Shown here: positions 35,247 through 43,501 of the stretch, piece after piece | Numbering within the stretch: the stretch's first letter is position 1 | How the letters are laid out: every line of letters starts with the position of its first letter | Made by a program: the position numbers and the translations under genes | From: Vogesella alkaliphila | GTDB lineage: Bacteria > Pseudomonadota > Gammaproteobacteria > Burkholderiales > Chromobacteriaceae | Assembly: GCF_014652475.1 (NCBI RefSeq) | Contig: NZ_BMYW01000002.1 | Coordinates: forward strand, 248,001 to 312,000 | Reading direction: 5' to 3' | DNA: 64,000 bases | Notes under the pieces: model-generated | The model's input: the letters and a program-made list of their open reading frames with translations, nothing else | What the model was told of the DNA's origin: nothing | The model's database searches: none

Positions 35247-35317
35247 AAGGAACAAAGCGGAGGGGATCGTGAATACGATCCCCTTACCTGTTCCCCCCAA
35301 GGACTCGCCACCACATC

Positions 35318-36127
35318 GTGCAAAACGACAGTTTCATCGAATTCAAACACGTCAGCTTCGGCTATGGCGACCGTCTCATCCTGCAGGACATCTCGCTGAA
35401 AATCGGCCGTGGCCAGCTGGTCGCCATCATGGGCGGCAGCGGCAGCGGCAAGACCACGCTCCTGCGGCTGATCTCCGGCCAGATCCGCGCCCAGCAGGGC
35501 CAGGTGCTGGTCGACGGCCGCGACGTTGGCCGCATGAACCAGCGCGAGCTGTACCAGCACCGCCGCCGCATGGGCATGCTGTTCCAGTTCGGCGCGCTGT
35601 TCACCGACCTGCCGGTATTCGACAACGTCGCCTTCCCGATCCGCGAGCACACCTCGCTGAGCCCGGCCATGGTGCGCGACCTGGTGCTGATGAAGCTGCA
35701 CGCCGTCGGCCTGCGCGGCACCGAGTCGCTGATGCCGGCCGAGCTGTCCGGCGGCATGTCGCGCCGCATCGCGCTGGCGCGCGCCATCGCGCTCGACCCG
35801 CAGATCATGCTCTACGACGAACCGTTCACCGGCCTGGACCCGATCTCGCTGGCCACCATCGCGCTCTTGATCAAGAAGCTGAGCGACGCGCTGGGCACCT
35901 CGGCGGTGATGGTCACCCACGACGTGCACAAGTCGCTGGAAATCGTCGACTACGTCTACTTCATCGCCGGCGGCAAGATCGCCGCCGCCGGGACCCCGGA
36001 CGAGGTACGCGCCTCCGATTCGCCGTGGGTACACCAGTTCATCCACGGCGAGGCCGACGGCCCGGTGCACTTCGCCTACCCGGCGCAGCAGAGTCTGGCC
36101 GGCAGCTTCGGTCTGGAGGGCGCATGA
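35318..36127 (+). CDS. mlaF: Phospholipid-transport ATPase MlaF
   Basis: This 269-residue ATPase has Walker A MGGSGSGKTTLLRLI (about residue 38), the signature LSGGMSRRIALARAI typical of Mla/Ttg2 ATPases, and Walker B IMLYDEPFTGLDPI. It powers MlaE in moving phospholipids between the inner and outer membranes. Start is GTG 35318; the AAGGA upstream is rather far (14 bases). The stop overlaps mlaE (ATGA). A near-match of the sister 13-mer (35522) encodes DVGRM. Confidence 0.94.
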   Translation: MQNDSFIEFKHVSFGYGDRLILQDISLKIGRGQLVAIMGGSGSGKTTLLRLISGQIRAQQGQVLVDGRDVGRMNQRELYQHRRRMGMLFQFGALFTDLPVFDNVAFPIREHTSLSPAMVRDLVLMKLHAVGLRGTESLMPAELSGGMSRRIALARAIALDPQIMLYDEPFTGLDPISLATIALLIKKLSDALGTSAVMVTHDVHKSLEIVDYVYFIAGGKIAAAGTPDEVRASDSPWVHQFIHGEADGPVHFAYPAQQSLAGSFGLEGA

Positions 36128-36912
36128 TGCTGGACAACCTGCTCGCCCCGCTGCGCCACCTCGGCCACAGCAGCATCAACGCCATCTGGAAGCTGGGCAT
36201 GATGAGCCGCTTCCTGCTGGCCATCCTCGCCCACTCCGGGCAAAGCCTGCTGCGCTTCCAGCTCACCATCCGCGAGGTGTACTTTGCCGGCGTGCTGTCG
36301 CTGATCATCATCGTGGTGTCCGGCCTGTTCGTCGGCATGGTGCTGGGGCTGCAGGGCTACAACACGCTGTCGCGCTTCGGTTCCGCCGACGCGCTGGGCG
36401 CGCTGGTGGCGCTGTCGCTGCTGCGCGAACTGGGCCCGGTGCTGGCCGCATTGCTGTTCGCCAGCCGCTCCGGCAGCGCGATGACTGCCGAGATCGGCCT
36501 GATGAAGGCCACCGAGCAGCTGGAAGCGATGAGCGTGATGGCGGTCGATCCGGTCGCCCGCGTGGTGGCGCCGCGCTTCTGGGCCGGCGTGATCTCGATG
36601 CCCATCCTCGCCGCGCTGTTCAACGTGATGGGCATCTTCGGCGGCTACCTGGTCGGCGTGGTGATGATCGGCCTGGACGAAGGCACCTTCTGGTCGCAGA
36701 TGCAGAACAACGTGGACCTGCACTCCGACGTGATCAACGGCCTGATCAAGAGCCTGTTCTTCGGCATCGCGGTGACGCTGATCGCGGTGTTCGAAGGCTT
36801 TGACGCCACCCCGACCGCCGCCGGCGTGTCTTCCGCCACCACCCGTACCGTGGTGACCTCGGCCCTGGTTATCCTGGCGCTGGACTTTGTCCTGACCGCC
36901 TTCATGTTTTAG
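36124..36912 (+). CDS. mlaE: Phospholipid-transport permease MlaE
   Basis: This 262-residue membrane permease has an amphipathic N-terminal helix and five membrane segments, with the family marks LRELGPVLAALLFASRSGSA and TEQLEAMSVMAVDP (the ATPase-coupling helix). It forms the dimeric channel core with MlaF, MlaD and MlaB. Starts by ATGA overlap with mlaF; a second ATG follows immediately. Confidence 0.94.
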   Translation: MMLDNLLAPLRHLGHSSINAIWKLGMMSRFLLAILAHSGQSLLRFQLTIREVYFAGVLSLIIIVVSGLFVGMVLGLQGYNTLSRFGSADALGALVALSLLRELGPVLAALLFASRSGSAMTAEIGLMKATEQLEAMSVMAVDPVARVVAPRFWAGVISMPILAALFNVMGIFGGYLVGVVMIGLDEGTFWSQMQNNVDLHSDVINGLIKSLFFGIAVTLIAVFEGFDATPTAAGVSSATTRTVVTSALVILALDFVLTAFMF

Positions 36913-36924
36913 GAATACGTCATC

Positions 36925-37428
36925 ATGAAACGCTCCATCATTGATTTGTGGGTCGGCATCTTCGTCGCCATCGGTCTCGCCTCGGTGACCTTCCTCGCGC
37001 TGAAAGTGGCCAACCTGACGCCGCAAGGCGACAACAACAGCTACACCCTGATCGCCGAATTCGACAATATCGGCGGCCTGAAGGTGAAGGCGCCGGTGAA
37101 GTCGTCCGGCGTGGTGGTCGGCCGCGTCAGCAATATCGAGCTGGACACCCAGCGCTACGTCGCCCGCGCCACGCTGACCCTGAACGACCAGTACCACTTC
37201 AGCCGCGACACCAGTGCCGAAATCCTCACCGCCGGCCTGCTCGGCGAACAGTACGTCGGCCTGGTACAGGGCGGCGAGGAAGAAAACCTGAAGCCCGGCG
37301 ACCGCGTGCAGCTGACCTCGTCGGCACTGGTGCTGGAACAGCTGATCGGCAAGTTCATGACCAGTTTTGCCGAAGGCAACAACAAAGCCGCCGCGGCCGA
37401 TGCCGCTGCAGCGGAAACTGCCCCCTGA
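36925..37428 (+). CDS. mlaD: MCE-domain phospholipid carrier MlaD
   Basis: This 167-residue protein has one N-terminal membrane helix (WVGIFVAIGLASVTFLALKV) and a single MCE domain (YTLIAEFDNIGGLKVKAPVK, GVVVGRVSNIELD, ILTAGLLGEQYVGL). Its C-terminal tail is Ala-rich. MlaD forms a hexameric ring on MlaE that shuttles lipid to or from MlaC. Twelve bases after mlaE. Confidence 0.94.
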   Translation: MKRSIIDLWVGIFVAIGLASVTFLALKVANLTPQGDNNSYTLIAEFDNIGGLKVKAPVKSSGVVVGRVSNIELDTQRYVARATLTLNDQYHFSRDTSAEILTAGLLGEQYVGLVQGGEEENLKPGDRVQLTSSALVLEQLIGKFMTSFAEGNNKAAAADAAAAETAP

Positions 37429-37472
37429 AAAAACCCTCCAAGACCTTGTTACCCGAGATACGGAAAACCATC

Positions 37473-38081
37473 ATGAAAAAGCTGTTTGCCTGTTTTGCCC
37501 TGCTGTTCGGCCTGAGCAGCGTGGCCCACGCCGCCGATACCCCGGTGGACCTGGTACGTGACACCTCGCGCCAGGCGCTGGAAATGCTGAGCAAGGACAA
37601 TGGCAAGAACAGTGCCAAGGTCCGCGAGCAGCTGATCAGCATGGTGACGCCGAAGTTCGACTTCCAGCGCATGACCGCGCTGGCGGTGGGCAAGGACTGG
37701 CGCGCCGCCACCCCGGCCCAGAAACAGCAACTGGCCAAGGAATTCGAGACCCTGCTGGTCGGCACCTACTCCGCCACCATGACCCGCTTCAAGAACGCAC
37801 AGATCGAGATCAAGCCGAACGCGCTGCTCAACAACGAAGGCCGCGAGGCGGTGGTGAAGTCGGAAGTGACGCTGCCGGGCTCGGCCGAGAAGAAGCCGAT
37901 CAACGTCGACTACACCCTGTACAAGACGCCACAGGGCTGGAAGGTATTCAACGTCACCGTTGAAGGCGGCAGCCTGGTCACCATCTACCGCAACCAGTTC
38001 GGCGAACAGGTGCGCAAGAGCGGCATCGACGGCCTGATCAAGTCGCTGCAGGACAAGAACAGCGGCGCCAAGGCGACATGA
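37473..38081 (+). CDS. mlaC: Periplasmic phospholipid shuttle MlaC
   Basis: This 202-residue protein has a cleavable signal peptide (MKKLFACFALLFGLSSVAHA) and the Tol_Tol_Ttg2/MlaC domain: VTPKFDFQRMTALAVGKDWR, FETLLVGTYSATM and WKVFNVTVEGGSLVTIYRNQF. It ferries lipid across the periplasm between MlaA and MlaD. It overlaps mlaB by 4 bases. Confidence 0.94.
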   Translation: MKKLFACFALLFGLSSVAHAADTPVDLVRDTSRQALEMLSKDNGKNSAKVREQLISMVTPKFDFQRMTALAVGKDWRAATPAQKQQLAKEFETLLVGTYSATMTRFKNAQIEIKPNALLNNEGREAVVKSEVTLPGSAEKKPINVDYTLYKTPQGWKVFNVTVEGGSLVTIYRNQFGEQVRKSGIDGLIKSLQDKNSGAKAT

Positions 38082-38368
38082 AACTGACCGAAACCCAGAG
38101 CGGCGTGGTGCGCCTGGACGGCGCGCTGACCATGGACAGCGTCGCCGACACCCAGTTGCAGCTGGACAGGATGCTGGTCAACGGTGCCATGACGCTGGAT
38201 TTCGGCGGCGTCAGCCACTGCGACTCCGCGGCACTGGCCTTGCTGTTGGCATTGCGCCGGCGCAAGGACGCGCGCAACATCAAGCTGAGCCACATCCCGG
38301 CCAGCCTGTACGGCCTCGCCCGGCTCTACGAACTGACCCCGCTGCTGGAACTGCCCCCGGAAAACTGA
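38078..38368 (+). CDS. mlaB: STAS-domain Mla subunit MlaB
   Basis: This 96-residue STAS protein has the central LDFGGVSHCDSAALALLLAL, the conserved strand-loop-helix with a Ser in the position phosphorylated in anti-sigma antagonists. In Mla complexes it binds MlaF and is needed for assembly. ATGA overlap with mlaC; mlaA follows 2 bases later. Confidence 0.9.
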   Translation: MKLTETQSGVVRLDGALTMDSVADTQLQLDRMLVNGAMTLDFGGVSHCDSAALALLLALRRRKDARNIKLSHIPASLYGLARLYELTPLLELPPEN

Positions 38369-38370
38369 TC

Positions 38371-39159
38371 ATGAAACGTCTGCTTGTCGTCGGCGGCTGC
38401 CTGTTGCTGGCCGCCTGTGCCAGTACCCCCAGCCATCCGCAGGACCCGCTGGAGCCGCTGAACCGCGCCGTTTACCGCTTCAACGACGCCGCGGACAAGG
38501 CGGTGCTGAAACCGGTGGCGCAGGCCTACCAGAAGGTGACGCCGCAGCCGGTGCGCACCGGGGTCGGCAACTTCTTCGACAACCTGCGCGACGTGTACAG
38601 CGCCGCCAATCACACCCTGCAGGGCAAGGCGGAGCTGGCGCTCACCGACGTGCTGCGCGTGTCGTTCAACAGCACCTTCGGCCTGTTCGGCCTGATCGAC
38701 ATCGCCACGCCGATGGGGCTGAAGAGCAGCAAGGCGACGCTGGGCGACACCTTCGCCCACTACGGCTGGCAGGACAGCAGCTACCTGGTGCTGCCGCTGC
38801 TGGGGCCGTCCACCGTGCGCGACGGCAGCGGCATGCTGATCAGCAACTCGCTGGAGCCGGCCACCGGCGTGTTCCAGACCCACACCCAGGCCACCGCGGC
38901 GCGGGTGCTGAATGCGGTCAACACCCGCGAAAAGCTGCTGGGGCTGGAAGAAGTGGTCGACGGCGCGGCGCTGGACAACTACAGCTACGTGCGTGACGGT
39001 TTCCTGCAGATGCGCGCCCACCAGCTGGGCCTGCCGCAGGGCAAGCAGCAACAGGAAGAAGACCTGAACATCGACGATCTGGTCGACGACGCGGACGCCA
39101 GCGCCCCGGTGACGAACGACGCCAGCGCCCCAGAGGCAAAAGACGCCAGCGCGCCCTGA
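38371..39159 (+). CDS. mlaA: Outer-membrane lipoprotein MlaA (VacJ)
   Basis: This 262-residue lipoprotein has lipobox LLAAC (Cys about residue 16) and the MlaA domain (DPLEPLNRAVYRFND, GVGNFFDNLRDVYSAANHTL, STFGLFGLIDIATPMGL, YLVLPLLGPSTVRDG). It removes mislocalised phospholipid from the outer leaflet. After the conserved domain there is an acidic tail ending in three DASAP repeats. In many genomes mlaA is elsewhere or first; here it closes the mlaFEDCBA operon, followed by a terminator. Confidence 0.94.
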   Translation: MKRLLVVGGCLLLAACASTPSHPQDPLEPLNRAVYRFNDAADKAVLKPVAQAYQKVTPQPVRTGVGNFFDNLRDVYSAANHTLQGKAELALTDVLRVSFNSTFGLFGLIDIATPMGLKSSKATLGDTFAHYGWQDSSYLVLPLLGPSTVRDGSGMLISNSLEPATGVFQTHTQATAARVLNAVNTREKLLGLEEVVDGAALDNYSYVRDGFLQMRAHQLGLPQGKQQQEEDLNIDDLVDDADASAPVTNDASAPEAKDASAP

Positions 39160-39181
39160 GCCGGCAACCTGCTACGAACCA

Positions 39182-39204
39182 AGCCACCCCTGTGGTGGCT
39201 TTTT
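39182..39204 (+). terminator. Terminator of the mla operon
   Basis: Stem AGCCACC / GGTGGCT with 5-base loop and T run, 22 bases after mlaA. Confidence 0.88.
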
Positions 39205-39259
39205 CTTTGCCTCGGCCTGGCGGTCGTGCGGCTAGCGGCGCCAGGGTTGGCCGCAACGC

Positions 39260-39718
39260 TCAGTACATGCCGATCGACAGCCCCGCCGCCAGCGTGGCGC
39301 CCAGTTCCTCCGCCGCTGCCAGATCCGCCGCCGTCGCCTCGCCGCGCACGATCAGCGGCGGCAGCACCTGCTGCAACGGATAGCCGCGCGCGATGCGCTC
39401 CACCGCCTGCACCGCGCCGCGGCCGTCGTTGCCGGCCGACACCAGCAACGCGTAGGGCAGGCCGTCGACCCGCCCCTGCGCCGGATAAAAGGTGCGGTCG
39501 AAAAAATCCTTCAGCGCGCCGGCCATGTAGCCGAAGTTTTCCGGCGTCGCCAGCAGCAAGGCGTCGGCCTGCAGCAGGTCGTCGATGCCGGCCTGCAGCG
39601 CCGGCAGCTGGCGCAGGCTGACCTCCTCCGCCAGCTGGGCGATGCCGCGCGCGGCGGCGTCCGCCAGCTGCAGGGTGTGGCCGCTCTGGCTGGCGTACAC
39701 CAGCAGCAGCGTCTTCAT
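39260..39718 (-). CDS. Flavodoxin/NADPH-dependent FMN reductase-like protein
   Basis: This 152-residue protein has a flavodoxin-type phosphate loop at its N-terminus (LLLVYASQSGHTLQLADAAA) and the flavin-contact segment LLLATPENFGYMAGALKDFF. It ends YPLQQVLPPLIVRGEATA and SIGMY. It likely binds FMN and may act as a quinone or FMN reductase. Its ATG overlaps the stop of the DUF1853 gene, making a trmJ-DUF1853-flavoprotein operon. Confidence 0.82.
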   Translation of the reverse strand: MKTLLLVYASQSGHTLQLADAAARGIAQLAEEVSLRQLPALQAGIDDLLQADALLLATPENFGYMAGALKDFFDRTFYPAQGRVDGLPYALLVSAGNDGRGAVQAVERIARGYPLQQVLPPLIVRGEATAADLAAAEELGATLAAGLSIGMY

Positions 39719-40602
39719 GCTCTCTCCAGCCGGGCCAGCAACGGAGCCAGCAGCGCCGGCTGCGGCCAGCCCTGCGGCGTGACAAAGCCGCGCGCCACTT
39801 CCTGCCAGCGGCCGTCGCCGCGCGGCTGCAGCTCCGCCACCAGCTGCGGCGCGGCAAACTGCCGGCTGGCGCCTTGCAGCTCGGCCAACGACAACGTGTC
39901 GTCGGCATCGAGCAAGGCCGGCGCCAGCCAGCGCAGGCGCGGCAGCTGGCACCAGCGGCTGCCCACCGCCTGCTGCGGCCAGACCTCATCGCACGCGATC
40001 CACCAGCCGCGATTGGCCAGCGGGTTCAGCGGTGCGGCCAAGCTTGTCGCCAGTGCCGCGGGCGGCGAGAACAGCCAGCCGCTGGTGCGCGCCGCCGCCT
40101 CGCAGCCGGCGAAACTGTCCGGCAGGCAGGCCGCCGGATGGCGCGACAGCTGCAGCTGCTGCCGCGTCTTGCCGGCCTTCAGCCGCAGCGCGTCGCGCAG
40201 GCTGGCGCCGACCCAGGCGCCGTCCTCCAGTTGCAGGTAGAACTTGCTGGCCGCCTCCAGGTGCAGCGGCGCACCGTCGACGCGCAGCAGGAAGTCGAAC
40301 TCGCCGACGGTCTTGCCGCCGTCGCGCACCGCCAGGTTGGCCGCCACCAGCTCGATGTGCGGCGCGAGGCCGAACCAGAACGCCAGCAGCCGCTCGGCGT
40401 AGAAACCCAGCCGCCGCGCCGGGTGCGCGGCCAGATAGGCCAGCAAGGGCTGCGGCGCCGCGTCCAGCGCCAGCAATTGCGGCCAACCTTGCGCGCCCAG
40501 CAGCCGCGCCGGGTCGATGTCGGCGGCATCCTGCCACGGCGACGGCGACGTCAGCAGCCAGGCCAGGTCGCGCACCGCCGGCGTGTGCAGCGCCGCAAGC
40601 AT
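39715..40602 (-). CDS. DUF1853 family protein
   Basis: This 295-residue protein of unknown function carries the DUF1853 core VGEFDFLLRVDGAPLHLEAASKFYL split around residue 107, and ACDEVWPQ later. The E-F-D and E-A-A-S-K-F residues resemble a restriction-like nuclease core (D/E...ExK), which is inference. It begins 1 base after trmJ. An exact 13-mer at 40478 encodes QGWPQ near residue 37, and a second QGWPQ near the C-terminus is written with other codons. An AAGCTT variant is at 40033. Confidence 0.78.
   Translation of the reverse strand: MLAALHTPAVRDLAWLLTSPSPWQDAADIDPARLLGAQGWPQLLALDAAPQPLLAYLAAHPARRLGFYAERLLAFWFGLAPHIELVAANLAVRDGGKTVGEFDFLLRVDGAPLHLEAASKFYLQLEDGAWVGASLRDALRLKAGKTRQQLQLSRHPAACLPDSFAGCEAAARTSGWLFSPPAALATSLAAPLNPLANRGWWIACDEVWPQQAVGSRWCQLPRLRWLAPALLDADDTLSLAELQGASRQFAAPQLVAELQPRGDGRWQEVARGFVTPQGWPQPALLAPLLARLERA
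40478..40490 (-). repeat. Dispersed 13-mer, exact copy (minus strand)
   Basis: Sense orientation within the DUF1853 gene, encoding AQGWPQ. Confidence 0.9.
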
Positions 40603-40603
40603 C

Positions 40604-41377
40604 TCAGTCTTCGCGTTTCTTGCGCGGCGGCAGCGTGCCGTCGGCAAAGCGCTGCGCCTGCTTGAAGAAGCCGCGCAGGATGTCGATCTCCTCGCGCTGC
40701 AGCGCGGCGCGGTGGAACAGCGTGCGCATGCGGCGCAGCAGGCGCTCGCTGTTGCGGTGCTCCAGATAGCCGACGTCGGCCATCGCCGCTTCCAGGTGGC
40801 CGCAGAAGCTGTCGACCTCGCCCAGCGTCGCGGTGCGGTCTTCCGGCTTCAGGTAGTCGACGTTGACGCCGCTGTGGCTGAACAGCTCGTAGGTCATCAC
40901 CTGCACCGCCATCGCCAGGTTCAGCGAGAAGTAGTCCGGGTTGCCCGGTACCGTCACCAGCCGGTTGCACTGCTCCACCTCGTCGATGGACAGGCCGAAG
41001 GTCTCGTTGCCGAACACCAGCGCCACCTGCTCGCCGTCGCGCGCCCGCGCCATCAGCTCCGGCGCCGTTTCGCGCGGCGTGGACAGCGGCGTGGACAGCT
41101 CGCGGCGGCGGCTGGTCAGCGCGCAGGCGACGCTGACATCGGCCAGCGCCTCGGCCAGGCTGGACACCACGGTGGCGTTTTCCACCACGTCCACCGCGCC
41201 GGAGGCCAGCACATTGGCCTCCTCGTGCGGGAAGGCCTTAGGCTCGACCAGGTACAGCCGGGTCAGGCCCATGGTTTTCATCGCCCGCGCCGCCGAGCCG
41301 ATATTGCCCGGATGGCTGGGACGCGCCAGCACGACGCGAATGTTCTTCAAAAAATCAGGTACTTGGGGTTTATTCAT
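40604..41377 (-). CDS. trmJ: tRNA (cytidine/uridine-32-2'-O)-methyltransferase TrmJ
   Basis: This 257-residue SPOUT methyltransferase shows motif 1 PSHPGNIGSAARAMKTMGL near residue 21, motif 2 VALVFGNETFGLS near residue 118 and motif 3 NPDYFSLNLAMAVQVMTYE near residue 144. It methylates the ribose at position 32 of several tRNAs using SAM. It is divergent from suhB, an arrangement found in many proteobacteria, with 149 bases between the starts. Confidence 0.94.
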   Translation of the reverse strand: MNKPQVPDFLKNIRVVLARPSHPGNIGSAARAMKTMGLTRLYLVEPKAFPHEEANVLASGAVDVVENATVVSSLAEALADVSVACALTSRRRELSTPLSTPRETAPELMARARDGEQVALVFGNETFGLSIDEVEQCNRLVTVPGNPDYFSLNLAMAVQVMTYELFSHSGVNVDYLKPEDRTATLGEVDSFCGHLEAAMADVGYLEHRNSERLLRRMRTLFHRAALQREEIDILRGFFKQAQRFADGTLPPRKKRED

Positions 41378-41391
41378 TGGCTACTTTTGCG

Positions 41392-41397
41392 TAGAAT
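41392..41397 (+). promoter_or_regulatory. Candidate -10 box of suhB
   Basis: TAGAAT preceded by TGCG (extended -10-like TGnG rather than TGn); no convincing -35. It lies 20 bases before the leader hairpin. Confidence 0.35.
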
Positions 41398-41412
41398 CGC
41401 GGTTTATTCAAA

Positions 41413-41438
41413 AACTCCGCACCGCGCGGGGTTTTTTT
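41413..41438 (+). terminator. Terminator-like hairpin in the suhB leader
   Basis: AACTCCGC pairs with GCGGGGTT (one G-U pair), 5-base loop, followed by seven T. It lies between the putative promoter and the suhB ATG, so it would act as an attenuator if the promoter call is right. Confidence 0.55.
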
Positions 41439-41449
41439 GTTCCTTAACA
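41438..41449 (+). promoter_or_regulatory. boxA-like Nus-factor site in the suhB leader
   Basis: TGTTCCTTAACA matches the E. coli rrn boxA word TGCTCTTTAACA at 10 of 12 positions and lies 78 bases before the suhB ATG, just after the hairpin. Confidence 0.5.
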
Positions 41450-41526
41450 TCGACCAGTGATATGGCAGCCGCGCCGTGGCGACCCCGCCCGCGCGCCTGC
41501 CCAGATGATTCATTCAGAGGCTATCC

Positions 41527-42315
41527 ATGCATCCAATTCTCACCATCGCCATCAAAGCAGCACGCCGTGCGGGCAACATCATCCAGCGAGCATCGCTGAA
41601 CATGGAATCCGTGCGTGTCGAAAACAAGAAGCACAACGACTTTGTTTCCGACGTAGACCGTGCCGCCGAACAGGCGATCATCGATGTGATCATGGAGGCC
41701 TATCCGAAGCACGCGATTCTAGCAGAAGAGTCCGGCGCCAAAGGCATCGGCGAGTCCGAATACGAATGGATCATCGACCCACTGGACGGTACCACCAACT
41801 TCCTGCACGGCCACCCGCAGTACTGCATCTCCATCGCGATGGCGCATCGCGGCCAGATCCAGCAGGCGGTGGTCTACGACCCGAACCGTAACGAACTGTA
41901 CTCCGCCAGCCGCGGCGTCGGCTCGTTCATGAACGACCGCCGCATCCGCGTCTCCAAGCGCATCAACATGAACGAATGCCTGATCGCCACCGGCTTCCCG
42001 GTGGTGGACCAGAGCATGCTGGACACCCATCTGGACATCCTGAAGGACGTGCTGAAGAAGACCGCCGGCGCACGCCGCGAAGGCTCGGCCGCGCTGGACC
42101 TGTGCAACGTCGCCATCGGCCGCGTTGACGGTTTCTTCGAGTTCAACCTCAAGCCGTGGGACATCGCCGCCGGCAGCCTGATCGTGCAAGAGGCAGGCGG
42201 CATCGTCACCGACATGCACGGCGAGCAGACCTGGCTGGAAAGCGGCGACATCGTGGCCGCGCCGCCGAAGGTGCTGGGCCAGCTGCTGCCCATCATCGGC
42301 AAGCACGTCAAGTAA
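41527..42315 (+). CDS. suhB: Inositol-1-monophosphatase / Nus-complex cofactor SuhB
   Basis: This 262-residue enzyme has the metal-binding IMPase motifs: EESG (about residue 67), WIIDPLDGTTNFLHGHP (about residues 81-97) and the C-terminal KPWDIAAGSLIVQEAGG. SuhB dephosphorylates myo-inositol-1-phosphate in vitro. In E. coli it also joins the NusB-NusE-boxA antitermination complex on rRNA operons. Only an AGAGG-type ribosome site precedes ATG 41527. The leader carries a hairpin and a boxA-like word. Confidence 0.94.
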   Translation: MHPILTIAIKAARRAGNIIQRASLNMESVRVENKKHNDFVSDVDRAAEQAIIDVIMEAYPKHAILAEESGAKGIGESEYEWIIDPLDGTTNFLHGHPQYCISIAMAHRGQIQQAVVYDPNRNELYSASRGVGSFMNDRRIRVSKRINMNECLIATGFPVVDQSMLDTHLDILKDVLKKTAGARREGSAALDLCNVAIGRVDGFFEFNLKPWDIAAGSLIVQEAGGIVTDMHGEQTWLESGDIVAAPPKVLGQLLPIIGKHVK

Positions 42316-42320
42316 TCCCC

Positions 42321-42344
42321 GTTGCGGCCAACCCTGGCCGCAAC
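42321..42344. repeat. Degenerate 13-mer pair forming an inverted repeat after suhB
   Basis: GTTGCGGCCA and TGGCCGCAAC form a perfect 10-bp stem around ACCC, 6 bases after the suhB stop and just ahead of the terminator. Confidence 0.7.
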
Positions 42345-42350
42345 AGACAA

Positions 42351-42382
42351 ACACCCCCGCGCCTCACGGCCGGGGGTGTTTT
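42351..42382 (+). terminator. Terminator of suhB
   Basis: Stem ACACCCCCG / CGGGGGTGT with an 11-base loop, then TTTT. Confidence 0.85.
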
Positions 42383-42402
42383 GCCTTGTGGCGCCGCCCC
42401 GC

Positions 42403-43401
42403 CTAGCGCAGCAGAAACCCCCGCCCAATCTCGTCGTCCGCCTCCAGCGTCCAGCTGGCTTTGCCGCTGTAGTGGGCGCGACCGGACACGCGCACCGTTA
42501 CCGCGTCGTGGCCGGGCAGGCTGGCCGGGCCGTTCACGCTGGCGGTGAAACGCGCGCCGGTGAGGCTCTCGAACTGGCAGCTTTCTCCCGCTGCCACCAG
42601 GCCGCGGGCGTGGCGCAGCGCCATGCGGGTGGTGACGCCGGAGCCGGTGGGGCTGCGGTCCACTTCGGCGTCGGCGAACACGCACACGTTGCGGCTGGGG
42701 CCGTCGGCGGCGCGCTCAAAGCCGTCGGTGAGGATGCTGCCGTACAGAAAGCCCAGGTCCTCGGCCTCGGGGTGGCGCACGCGGATGCTGTGGCGCACCG
42801 CCTCGCTCAGCGTGGTGGCGGCGTCCACCAGGTCGCGCAGGCGGCCATCCAGCGATACGCCCAGCCGGGCTGCCGGGGCGACGGCGTAGAAGGCGCCGCC
42901 GTAGCCGATGTCGACGCGGATGCGGCCAACCCCAGGCACGTGCAGCTCGTGATCCAGCGCGAAGGCGAAGGCCGGCACGCTGTCGAAGCTCACGCGGCCG
43001 TCTTCCGCCAGCCAGGCGGTCACCAGCCCGCACGGGCATTCGATGCCTACCCGCGTCAACGGCGCGGTGCGCGCCACCAGGCCCTGATCCACCGCGTAGC
43101 GCGCCAGCGCGATCACCGCGTGGCCGCACATGGTGCTGTAGCCCTCGTTGTGGATGAACAGCACCGCGAGGTCCGCGCCGGGCAGGCTGGGGCTTACCAG
43201 TACCGCGCCGTACATGTCGTCGTGGCCGCGCGGCTCGAACATCAATAATTTGCGCACGCCGTCCAGCCGCTCGCGCATGTCGCGGCGCTTGGCCAGGATG
43301 TCGGCGCCGTGGATGTCGTCATACAGGCCGGGGATGATGCGCACCGGCTCGCCGCCGGTGTGCATGTCGACGGTGTCGAAGCTGCGGGTCTGCCAGTTCA
43401 T
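42403..43401 (-). CDS. trans-3-hydroxy-L-proline dehydratase-like protein (proline racemase family)
   Basis: This 332-residue proline-racemase-fold protein starts MNWQTRSFDTVDMHTGGEP. The first catalytic Cys is present (STMCGHAVIALARY, about residue 91). The second motif reads DRSPTGSGVTTRM (about residue 254), with Thr where epimerases have Cys. In this family Cys/Thr pairs mark trans-3-hydroxy-L-proline dehydratases, while Cys/Cys pairs are epimerases. It would yield delta-1-pyrroline-2-carboxylate. Last gene of the minus-strand hydroxyproline operon. Confidence 0.85.
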   Translation of the reverse strand: MNWQTRSFDTVDMHTGGEPVRIIPGLYDDIHGADILAKRRDMRERLDGVRKLLMFEPRGHDDMYGAVLVSPSLPGADLAVLFIHNEGYSTMCGHAVIALARYAVDQGLVARTAPLTRVGIECPCGLVTAWLAEDGRVSFDSVPAFAFALDHELHVPGVGRIRVDIGYGGAFYAVAPAARLGVSLDGRLRDLVDAATTLSEAVRHSIRVRHPEAEDLGFLYGSILTDGFERAADGPSRNVCVFADAEVDRSPTGSGVTTRMALRHARGLVAAGESCQFESLTGARFTASVNGPASLPGHDAVTVRVSGRAHYSGKASWTLEADDEIGRGFLLR

Positions 43402-43422
43402 GCTGCTGCTCCATCAAGAAAA

Positions 43423-43442
43423 CGGCCGGCTGCTGCCGGCCG
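43423..43442 (-). terminator. Terminator-like hairpin between the solute-binding protein and dehydratase genes
   Basis: CGGCCGGC / GCCGGCCG with TGCT loop; on the minus strand it is followed by TTTTC. It would reduce read-through into the dehydratase gene. Confidence 0.6.
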
Positions 43443-43501
43443 CAAATGCAACGATCAAGTGACCTCGGCGCCTACTGCGCTGACTTCGTTTACTGCACCG
43501 T

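Larger units (their letters stand above)
34998..35317. other. Intergenic region with a cruciform element and the mla promoter
   Basis: No gene seen. It holds the inverted-repeat element at 35011-35122 and a promoter candidate at 35218-35246; the remainder has no recognisable structure. Confidence 0.6.
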
